Below, piece by piece: positions 47,273 to 56,798 of a stretch of DNA of 64,000 bases. Origin of the DNA: Agaricus subrufescens (taxonomy: Eukaryota; Basidiomycota; Agaricomycetes; Agaricales; Agaricaceae); assembly GCA_029945375.1 (NCBI GenBank), contig CM057067.1:1736001-1800000 (forward strand). The letters run 5' to 3'. Within the stretch, counting starts at the first letter, position 1; each line of letters starts with the position of its first letter. Position numbers and translations under genes: made by a program. The notes beneath the pieces were generated by a model. That model ran no database searches. It saw only the letters and a program-made list of their open reading frames with translations, and had not been told where the DNA came from.

Positions 47273-48398
47273 ACGTTAATATTTTGTGACCTATTCCTTT
47301 CTTGAGCATTCCTTAGGTACCAGTGTTCTACATTATTCAAGTTTCTCTGGCATATCCTTAGGCGTTTTGTCTTCTGTTCTCGGTTCAGGTCATTCTATGT
47401 AGCTTTACGCTAGGAAATGAGTATGGCATGGCCTCTACCTTTGCCTAGCACTCGTGTTGTCTTCCTTGCCTGTCTTCCCTCTTCAAGCATCATACCGTCG
47501 AATGAGTTTCTACTCCAATCTGTTGGAAGCGGTACATATCATAGGAAAGGGGGACATGGCAGGATGCACCTCTTTCTGTCTGGTTATCCTTGTGTCCGGC
47601 GACATACCCGAGGCAGGAGCCCGGCTAAGTCGTCCGGTAGTTCAACGCTGCAATATGATATACATGGTGGATATCTCCTTCGAGTATCAAGCAATAGTCC
47701 GGATTATGGAAAGTAATCCTTCGGTTTCTAATTATCATTTAATTATTATAGATGATCCTGACCTCCGAATCCGAGAGAAGCCTCGGTTAACCTGGGTTTT
47801 CCAGCGAGAAAAATTTGCTGTCTTAGAGAAGTATATGCAGTTTGGTATGTGCGTATCACTTAATTACATTTTCCGCATGACTTCCATATTGGAAGACTCA
47901 AGGTCGTCAAAAGGATTGCTCATAATCACTTAGTATGTACTAGCGGCAGCTGTACATCCAATACCATTGTGACCTCTATAGTAAATTACACCTGCGCATA
48001 CTACAGCATTCTTGCTCTGATTGCAATATTCCAGACTCCTTCATCGGCGAATGAGGATATGTGTCAGGTGGTGTGCACCGCGGTTTATTTCTTGTCTATG
48101 CTAAAGTTGGTCTATTTTTAAGATTCTACTGATCGGGGGTGGATAAATATTGCTGAAGTTCTCGGTTATCATTTGATTGCTGTATCTTTAGACTCCTACC
48201 CAGCTGGCTCAACATTGTTCGCCCGTTTAGCAAGTAACGCCAAACACCTCATTAAGAGGCGTGCTCATTGTGGGCGAAACCTTGCTTTGTTTGTGTTTGG
48301 GCGAGTCCGCGAGGGAACGTATGCACGTGAGCTGTGTGTTGAACCTGCTGTGAGCCTGCTGTGTCCTCGACACCTAAGCCGACTTTTCAAATTTCAGT
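47273..48398. other. Intergenic between IFI6/27-like genes, with an unsupported ORF
   Basis: Contains one long plus-strand ORF (47454-47933, 159 codons; includes NYHLIIIDDPDLRIREKPRL) without a recognised family, start context or neighbours in phase. It could be a small gene, an exon or chance. Confidence 0.4.
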
Positions 48399-49394
48399 AT
48401 GAAGCTCGCGTGTATATGGATACTCTTATCTACCCTGTGCGCTACGTTTGTCAGTGTCGTAGCGGATCCTTCCCCTTTTGACTTTAGCGGTCTCATTGGT
48501 GAGTAACACTGAGCAGCGTACAGTGTAGATATTGATCTTTCGCGTAGATTCAATCCCAGGTGCCCTTAGACTTGCTCAAGGTCAACTCGGCAACTTCTGG
48601 CAAGGGATAGAGACAAAAGGCGCGCTGACAGCGGAACAACTCCTCAACCAGGTCACAAAAACACTGCCGGAGATTACGAACAAAGTCGATGACTTTAGAG
48701 ATTCCATCAATAAAGTTATCGACCAAGCCCGTAAATCTCACAATGAAATAGACAAAATCATCAAAGGAAAAGGAATCACAATGGAGGACGTTTCTACTTT
48801 GCTTTCCCGAGAAGTAGAAAAGATTTATGAGGATTTGAAAGACGAAGTGGACGATCCCTCCCTGGATGGCCATGCTCGTAGGTCAAGGGCACCAAGGGAT
48901 CGTGAACAACTCGTCTCTCAAATTATGGAGAAGATCGGGATAGCATATATTCACGTTTTGGTCGGATTAGGCGTCCCTCGGGATGATGCAGAAACTCAAT
49001 TCAATGATTTTTCCTCGACGGTCACGCCCTTCCTTCTCATTGTTGGTAAGTTCTTCAGCCCCGTGATGATTTCTATTGTAAAGTTCAATGCATCGTGTCA
49101 CCATAGGCGAGATCATCGACAAGTACCCTTTCCTTCTCAGTATCATCCTTCAAATAGTATCACTGCTTCTACCCCAATTTTCTCTCCTGCGGATTTCACT
49201 CTCATTACTCGGATTTGGTCCATTGGGCCCCATCAAAGGTATTTCATTCATTTCTTTGTCATAGGTTGAAAACCTCTTTACCGGAGCTACTCCCAGGTTC
49301 TGTTGCTGCGTGGGCACAAAGAGTATTGTGGGGTGCCGCTGTCCCTCGTGGTAGCTGGTTCTCCATTCTGCAACGGCTCGCGATGACTAAATGA
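48399..49394 (+). CDS. Secreted/membrane protein with IFI6/IFI27-like module, copy 2
   Basis: Exons 48399-48498, 48548-49045, 49107-49238, 49297-49394; 275 residues, phases consistent. Exon 1 is a classic signal peptide (MKLACIWILLSTLCATF, then VSVVADPS). The body parallels copy 1 (GALTAEQLLNQVTKTLPEI, IYEDLKDEVDDP, SQIMEKIGIAYIHVLVGLGV), then hydrophobic FLLSIILQIVSLLLP and the module LLGFGPLGPIKGSVAAWAQR with GSWFSILQRLAM. The Gly/Ala-spaced WAQ..GSW..LQ pattern is the Ifi-6-16 signature. Ends shorter than copy 1. Immediately upstream of NACHT E. Confidence 0.82.
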
Positions 49395-49654
49395 TCGCGC
49401 TGTACTTGACACCGCTCGCGTTCAAAACTGGGTTCTTGTGACCCATTCTTTCTCTTGAGGGTTTCTTGAAACCGTTTCTGGGTTTCAATGATTTTGTTGT
49501 CTGAACTTTCTCACTCAATTCTTAGTACCGGTTACTTCTTGCGTTATTCTTCGTTCTAAATGATTGTGATCTCTACTTTTGTCCGTTCGCTCGCCTTCTA
49601 TGCTTCCCTTCTTTCTAAAACAAGAACGCGCGCTAAAAAGCTCTATCGTTAAGG

Positions 49655-49725
49655 GTCCAAGGAGCTGATGGCTAATCAGCCTCCCTAACCACTCAGACCA
49701 GGTGCCGACTCGACACAAACTGTCG
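49655..49725 (-). other. tRNA-like (possible SINE head) sequence
   Basis: Minus strand reads a box-A-like TGGTCTGAGTGG, then a 5-bp stem with 7-base loop (GCTGA TTAGCCA TCAGC) placed like an anticodon arm. No box B (GGTTCGANTCC) or acceptor-stem partner is seen, so it is not a working tRNA. The duplicated flank at 56.6 kb lacks it, so it entered after or was lost from the other copy. Confidence 0.3.
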
Positions 49726-49892
49726 AGCGAAAAGTCATGGGTATCACATTCTAAGACATTAGGTCTTATACCTCTTCGTCCGTGCTCTGATCTAGCAAGC
49801 TCTTTTCGCTGCCCTCCCTTGACCTTCCTTTATATTATAGTCGGTCATTCGTTTGTACAACCAATTTACACGAATACATTGGCTTAGCTAGT

Positions 49893-49919
49893 ACGGGGGA
49901 GAGCTTCGGCTGCCCCCGT
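49893..49919 (+). other. Strong GC hairpin with UUCG loop
   Basis: ACGGGGG pairs with CCCCCGT, an inner AGC/GCT stem closes a TTCG tetraloop, with a small internal loop. Could be the 3' structure of a short retroelement or a terminator-like RNA fold; function unknown. Confidence 0.5.
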
Positions 49920-50059
49920 GACAAACGCCTAGTATCTTATTATTGCGGGACGTGAGTGTTGTCCATTGATAGGCAGTAAACGTGGATCACGACTGTAGCC
50001 ACTGGCGATTATCGCCGCTAATGCCCTTCCTGGCGTAAGGACCACATATTTCTACTAGT

Positions 50060-50236
50060 AGGGTAATCAGACCAATTCCTGAACTATCGTAGCAGAATGC
50101 GGTTTGTTGTACCCTCTAATAGCGCTCAATGCCAATTTCGGATTAGTACATTCGTTATCAAAGCCTTGGGTTCTTATCCCACAGTGAACACAGAGGATCT
50201 TTAACGTTACCGTTTGACACCAGCCATCTGCCTCAC
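50060..50236 (+). promoter_or_regulatory. Conserved leader of NACHT paralogs (representative)
   Basis: Shared, in order: TCCTGAACTATCGTAGCAG, TTGTTGTACCC, GCGCTCAATGCCAATTT, GTTATCAAAGCC, CTTATCCCACAGTGAA, then ATCTGCCTCACATGCAAGCC at the start codon. Versions precede B (about 8460-8630), C (24350-24440), D (29860-30014) and F (53025-53192). Conservation of non-coding sequence may reflect recent duplication, shared regulation or a 5' UTR intron ending at CCCACAG. Confidence 0.55.
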
Positions 50237-52460
50237 ATGCAAGCCTTTTCGAATGCACAAAACTTTGCCCTGTACAATGCCACGTTCGTCGATCAGAGCA
50301 ATGGTCGCAGAAACAGTGGTGAGTGGTAACATTAGTCTCAAAAGCAAACTGAAAGTTCTATCAAAGGTATTGACACCTTGCGAGAGGCATCCGCCCCCGA
50401 GGCTGCTTTTGATTCTGATTCTCGCCGATATGCACCCTCATGTTTTCCTGGGACTCGATCACAGCACATCGAAGATATCGTCAAGTGGGGTACTGCTGGA
50501 TCGAGTTGTCCAATATATCGGATGACTGGACCAGCAGGGGTCGGGAAAACCGCCATCGCACAAACATGTGCAGAAAAGCTTGGTGATCAGTACCAACTGG
50601 GCGCGTCGTTCTTCTTCAAGGCAAATATGTGCGATGACTACACTCGCTTTTTCACCTCTATATCGCACCAGCTCTCATCAAAGTCCGATGATTACTATGA
50701 CCTTCTCGACCAGAAGCTGAAACGTGATCCTGGTCTTGTTCACAAACGATTGAAGTCACAATTCAAGGGACTGATTGTCGAGCCGTTACGGGAAATGGGA
50801 CGAAGAGGGAGGCCATTTGGCAAGGAGGTTATCCTCATCGACGGCCTGGATGAATGCAAAGACAAAGATGCTCAGAGGGAAATAATCGAGATCATCATAG
50901 ATTCGGCCACTGCTCGAACCACTCCATTCTACTGGGCCTTCTTCAGCCGCCCCGAGCCTCAAATACAGGGCGCGTTTGCGGATCGTAGAGCGGAATCCCT
51001 CTGTATCTCTACCTTTCTCCCGATCTCTTGTAGTATTGATCAGGAGATCGAGCTTTACCTCCGAAATGGCCTCCAAAACATCCTCCATCGCCGCAGCATC
51101 GCTACATCTTTTCCTTGGCCTACAGAACAAGATATACACGCGCTTGTATCCGCAGCTCAAGGGCTGTACGTGTATGCAGCGACAGTCCTTCGTTTTGTCG
51201 GACGGACAGATACACAATATGACCCACAAGAGCTGCTACGCATGGTCATCAGAGGATCTGCACTAGGTGGCTCAATTCGGTCGCCGTTCGAGGAGTTGGA
51301 TGCCTTCTACGCTCTCATTCTACGGCGTGTACCGAATGAACTCTACCCTTCCATCGAACTTCTTCTCTCTTTCAGAGGCTTGGTGCCTTCCAGTGGATCT
51401 ACCCCAGTACATTTCTTGTGCAATACGTTTCAGTTCTCTGAAATCAAAATGAAGATGTTATGTGGTGAACTGGTTGGCATTTACGACGCCCTTTCTCCGT
51501 TGAACGCATGGATACCGTGGCAAAACCCTTACTTTGCTAAGCACGCCCATTTATGGAGATCGGAGCCGGTCAATCGAGAATTTAGTCTACAATCCTGTCA
51601 TAAATCATTTATCGACTTTATCACTGACCCCACTCGATCTGGCCCCTTCTGCGTTAACACACCCGCGGCACGCAACAACTTGTTCCGTCATATATTACAA
51701 GTCCAAGTCGACGATTTGGGGAAATATTCTTTCAATGGTGATTGTGCGTGATGTGAATCTCGGGGATGAATTAATCACTCATTACCGTGTACAGTAGGCG
51801 GCTTGACCTTTACCGGATCAAATTTAAAAACAGGAAATGGTTATATCTGGCCATACTGCTCTGAAAAATTGCGAGCAATGTGTACAGCTCAAGTAGTCGA
51901 ATTCTCAGCAGCAGTTTTGCTCTACTATTTCATCCCCTACGATGATATAGACTCGGCACTCCTTCGGAGACTGGGAGACTTGGATCATCGTACAGTTTTA
52001 CAGGTTGCCTCGTTGTTCTCCAGAGAACATATTCACCATAACGGGAGCGCCTTCACTTTTCCATGTTACATGAAATCCATCTGTGGGACAGTTTTATGTT
52101 CGATATGTCATCGAAACATGTCCGCTTTTGATGTCAGAAAGTTTCGAATAGTGAGTTCGATTTGTATTACGCCTGTATCATATCTGATATGTTCCCTGAT
52201 AGGGTCTCTCAAGGCTTGAAGCTGCCGAAGTCTTCCAACGATATCAACCAGACTCGACGTCATTGGAGTTACCTCTCTTTCGATGTGATTCTAATGGCAA
52301 TCTTCTATCCGGGTTATACATCAAAGGTCGTGGTCAGATGAGCACATTTTTCTATTGGATTGTAGATTTCGACATGGGGTATTTTCGAACCTTCGAGACA
52401 GCGGATTTGGCAGAGGGGGAAAAGATATTCCGAGAAGAGAAATTTGAGCTATGGGACTAG
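50237..52460 (+). CDS. NACHT NTPase (NLR-like), paralog E
   Basis: Exons 50237-50318, 50367-51743, 51795-52150, 52203-52460; 690 residues. Exon 1 is MQAFSNAQNFALYNATF plus VDQSNGRRNS. Exon 2 has GPAGVGKTAIAQ, VILIDGLDECKD and FFSRPEPQIQGAF. Exons 3-4 give the unclassified C-terminal region, with LCSICHRNM, GLYIKGRGQMSTFFYW and FETADLAEGEK. The last intron ends in TAG rather than the CAG of its paralogs. Its 3' half is identical to paralog F over a long tract including an intron. Confidence 0.92.
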
Positions 52461-53192
52461 GAAAATCAAAGATGATAAGGCACAAATCTACTAATCAATT
52501 TCACTCTCAGATGATTCTAGTTCGCAATATCCTGCCAACAACAAAAGCATGTAGGAAAGTATCGATGTATCAAATATATTAAGACTGAGACATATCATGG
52601 ATCGAAGGAGGAAAGTCAACAAAACGTAGATCAGACCAACGGAAGGAAGTTATCATCGTTCACCTGTACGATAATACCTTATCACTCTGCCTCACCGACT
52701 GGGACGACCCCAAGTCTATATAACTGAACTCGTGAAAACGTGGTTGTGATGGAAAGGATTCTATTCAAACACCCTTTGGGCTCAAATCTGAATTCCATTT
52801 GTTTCCCAACATTTTGATCGAAATTTGTCGCGTTTGCTTGTCCGCGACTGCAGTTCGCTCTTTACCACTTTAGTAACGATTATTTCAAAGGATGGTAAAT
52901 GTAGGGAGAGTTATCCCTGCTTTGGATTGCAACAAGACTGTGATGACTCTACTTAGAGGATAGTAGCGGACTCGGTAACGACGACTCAGAAACGTAAGGA
53001 CCATGTACTCCCAGGGCAATCAGACCAATTCCTGAACTATCGTAGCAGAATGCTGTTTGTTGTACCCTCTAATAGCGCTCAATGCCAATTTTGGATTAGT
53101 ACATTTGTTATCAGAGTCTTGGGTTCCTCTCCCACAGTGAAGACAGCGGATCTTTTTGAACGTTATCGTTTAACACCAACTATCTGCCTCAC
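52461..53192. other. Intergenic between NACHT E and F
   Basis: 3' flank of E resembles that of B, C and D (GATGTATTAAATATATTAAGAC-like words); the last 300 bp are the NACHT promoter/leader of F. No other feature. Confidence 0.5.
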
Positions 53193-55416
53193 ATGCAAGC
53201 CTTTCCGAATGCGCAAAACTTTGCCCTGTACAATGCCATGTTCGTCAATCAGAACAATGGTCACAGAAACGGTGAGTGGCAACATTAGTCTCAAAAGCAA
53301 ACTGAAAGTTCTATCAAAGGTATTGACACCTTGCGAGAGGCATCCGCTCCAGAGGCGGCCTTTGATTCTGACTCTCGCCGATATGTGCCCTCATGTTTTC
53401 CTGGAACTCGATCACAACACATTGAAGACATCGTCAAGTGGGGTACTGCCGGATCAAGTTGTCCAATATATCGTATGACTGGACCAGCAGGGGTCGGAAA
53501 GACCGCCATCGCACAAACATGTGCAGAAAGGCTTGATGATCTGTACCAACTGGGAGCCTCATTCTTCTTCAAGGCGAATGTATGCGATGACTACACTCGC
53601 TTTTTCACTTCTATATCACACCAGCTCTCGTCAAAGTCCGTTGACTACTATGAACTTCTCGACCAGAAACTGAAATGTGATCCTGGTCTTGTTCACAAAC
53701 GATTGAAGTCACAATTCAAGGGACTGATTGTCGAGCCGTTACGGGAGGTAGAACGAAGAGGAAAGCCATTTGGCAGGGAGGTTATCCTCATCGACGGCCT
53801 GGATGAATGCAAAGACAAAGATGCTCAAAGGGAAATCATCGAGATCATCATAGATTCAGCCACTACTCGAACCACTCCATTCTATTGGGCATTCTTCAGC
53901 CGTCCCGAGCCTCAGATACAGGCTGCATTTGCGGATTGTAGAGCAGTGTCCCTCTGTATCTCTACCTTTCTCCCGATCTCTCGTGGTATTGATCAGGAGA
54001 TCGAGCTTTACCTCCGAAATGGCCTTCAAAATATCCTCCATCGCCGCAGTATTGCTACCTCTGTTCCTTGGCCTACAGAGCAAGATTTACATGCGCTTGT
54101 ATACGCAGCTCAAGGGCTGTACGTTTATGCAGCGACAGTCCTTCGATTTGTCGGACGCACAGATACACAATATGATCCACAAGAGTTGCTACTCATGGTC
54201 ATTAGAGGATCTGCACCAGGTGGTTCAATACGGTCACCGTTCGAGGAGTTGGATGCCTTTTACACTCTCATTCTACGGCGCGTATCGAACGAGCTCTACC
54301 CGTCCATTCAACTTATTCTCTCCTACCAAAGCTTGAGGCCTACCAGTGGATTTGTCCCAGTACATTTCTTGTGCAATATCTTTCGGTTCTCTGAAATCAA
54401 ACTGAAGATGCTATGTGGCGAACTGGTCGGCATTTACGACGCACTTTCTCCGTTAAACCCGTGGACATTATCATGGGGCAATGCTTACCTTGCTAAGCAC
54501 GTCCATTTATGGAGATCGGAGCCGGTCAATCGAGAATTTATGCTACAATCCTGTCATAAATCATTTATCGACTTTATCACTGACCCCACTCGATCTGGCC
54601 CCTTCTGCGTTAACACACCCGCGGCACGCAACAACTTGTTCCGTCATATATTACAAGTCCAAGTCGACGATTTGGGGAAATATTCTTTCAATGGTGATTG
54701 TGCGTGATGTGAATCTCGGGGATGAATTAATCACTCATTACCGTGTACAGTAGGCGGCTTGACCTTTACCGGATCAAATTTAAAAACAGGAAATGGTTAT
54801 ATCTGGCCATACTGCTCGGAAAAATTGCGAGCAATATGTACAGCTCAGGTAGTCGAAGTCTCAACGGCAGTTTTGCTCTACCGGTTCTTCCCCTACGATG
54901 ATATAGACTCGGTACTCCTTGGGGGACTGGGAGACTTGGATCATCATACATTTTTACAGATTTGCTCGTTGTTCTCCAGAGAACAGATCGTCCATAACGC
55001 GAGTGCCTTCACGTTTCCATGTTACATAAAATCCCTCTATGGGACACTTTTATGTTCGATATGTCATCGAAACATGTCTACCCTTGATGTCGGAAAGTTT
55101 CGAATAGTGAGTTCGATTTGTATTACGCTCGTATCATATCTGATATGTTCCTTGACAGGGTCTCTCAAGACTTGAAGATGCGGAAGTCTTCCAACGATAT
55201 CTGCCAGACTCAACGTCGTTAGAGTTACCTCTCTTTCGATGTGACTCTGATGGCAATCTTTTATCCGGGCTATACATCAAAGGTCGTGGTCAGATGAGCA
55301 CATTTTTCTATTGGGTTATAGATTTCGAAATTGGGTATTTTCGAACCTTCGAGACAGCGGATCTGGCGGAGGGGGAAAAGATATTCCGAGAGGAGAATTT
55401 TGAGTTATGGGACTAG
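53193..55416 (+). CDS. NACHT NTPase (NLR-like), paralog F
   Basis: Exons 53193-53271, 53320-54699, 54751-55106, 55159-55416; 690 residues. First exon MQAFPNAQNFALYNAMF. NACHT motifs GPAGVGKTAIAQ, VILIDGLDECKD, FFSRPEPQIQAAF; downstream PWPTEQDLHALVYAAQG and a helical arm; C-terminal LCSICHRNM, LEDAEVFQRYLPDS, FETADLAEGEK, FELWD. No sign of damage. Followed by a chimeric remnant of CLN3 and IFI6/27-like genes. Confidence 0.92.
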
Positions 55417-55567
55417 GAAAGTCAAAGATGATAACGCACGAATCTACTAGCCAGTTTCACTCTCAGATTATTTTAATTCGCAATATCCTGTCAAAAAAAA
55501 AAAGCATGTAGGAAAGTACCGATGTATTAAATTTATTAAGACAGAGACGTATCATGGGTCGATGATG

Positions 55568-56078
55568 CGATGTAAAACATTCTACTACCACCCCTTGCAC
55601 AATAGTTTACCTCTCATCATTTGAGCTCTGCACAACTCCACTTCCGTAGGCACAGCCAGCCAAGATCAAGGCGAACAAGATTCCCAAAGAATCCGCAAAT
55701 CCAATAGAGCCTATCATAAACTCCCGTTCTTGTTCGGTACGTTCGAGAACATGGTTACCGTCTGAATCGGAATGTTCTTAATTGAGATGATAAAACACAT
55801 TGACACTATGAAGTCGGATTGAATGAGTGAGTGATAGTCGAAGTATAGGTAAATAATGATTGACTAGGCAAGGCCACCACCACAGATACCTTCGAGACTC
55901 ATTAAAAGGGACACCATGAAAACGCTCAAGCTTTCGTGATCATCCCCGAAAAATCCGCAGGCAGCTTCTATACTCAGCAGACCAAGTATGATCGCCTATA
56001 CAGCTGCTGGCAGTAGGAAAAGCCCGGTAGGCATTGCAGGTCCAAAAGAGATCGAGGAACGGGAAAGGAATACAGTAC
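55568..56078 (-). pseudogene. CLN3/battenin 3' remnant (copy 3)
   Basis: Matches the last two exons of the CLN3 genes in minus orientation, the same tail-to-tail placement after a NACHT gene as for C and D. Small indels disrupt the frame (an added CAGC after CACAGC near 55660, added GAGT, CAC insert). Homology stops at 56078 in the exon starting LVYQSTVFLSRSS, where IFI6/27-like sequence begins. Confidence 0.85.
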
Positions 56079-56354
56079 GATCATCGACAAGTACCCTTTC
56101 CTTCTCAGTCTTCAAATAGTATTGGCGCTTCTACCCCCATTTTCTCTCCTGTGGATATCACTCTCATTACTTGGATTTGGTCCATTAGGCCCCGTCAAAG
56201 GCATTTCATTCATTTCTTTGTTATAGGTCGAATACCTCTTTACAGGAGCTACTCCCAGGTTCTGTTGCTGCGTGGGCACAAAGAGCCTTGTGTGGTGCCG
56301 CTGTCCCTCGTGGTAGCTGGTTCTCCATTCTGCAACGGCTCGCGATGACTAAAC
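56079..56354 (+). pseudogene. IFI6/27-like 3' remnant (copy 3)
   Basis: Corresponds to 49110-49394: the last two exons of IFI6/27-like copy 2, with the intron between. A 6-bp in-frame deletion (ATCATC) and change of the stop TGA to CGA are visible. The 5' two-thirds of the gene is absent; the break coincides with the CLN3 remnant edge. Confidence 0.85.
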
Positions 56355-56798
56355 GAATGCGCCGTACTTGTCACCGCTCGTGTTCAAAACTAGGTTCCTG
56401 TGATCCATTCTTTCTCTTGAAGGTTTCTTGAAACTGTTTCTGGGTGTTTCAATGATTTTGTTGTTTGAACTTTCTCACCCGATTCCTAGTACCAGCTACT
56501 TCTCGCGTTATTCTTGGGTTCGTTATATTTAAATGATTGTGATCTCTACTTTTATCCGTTAGCTCACACTCTACGTTTCCCTTCTTTCTAAAACAAGAAC
56601 GCGCCGGTAAGCGATTAAGGACAAGTTATATTAAACCTTCATCAGAAGTCACTGAAAAACATATAATGCAAACAAGACTGGGTATCAAAAATATCAAAAT
56701 GATGGTAGTACAGCACCGGCTGGACGGGATGAAAAACATGCATTAATAAAGTAATTTCATGATGCACAAAACAACGAAGAACATATTATTACGATAAA
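56355..56798. other. Duplicated 3' flank and intergenic
   Basis: To about 56600 this repeats 49395-49630 (TTCAAAACT, TTCTTTCTCTTGA, TTTCAATGATTTTGTTG, AACAAGAACGCGC). The rest is the 3' flank of the minus-strand gene. Confidence 0.6.

Larger units (their letters stand above)
49395..50236. other. Intergenic; tRNA-like stretch, hairpin and NACHT leader
   Basis: The first 235 bp are duplicated at 56355-56600. From about 49632 unique sequence follows, with a tRNA-like stretch and a GC hairpin (separate entries). From about 50060 the conserved NACHT leader begins. Confidence 0.5.

Noticed and set aside
49655..49725. Functional tRNA gene
   Set aside because: No T-arm/box B and no acceptor-stem complement; only box-A and anticodon-arm resemblance.
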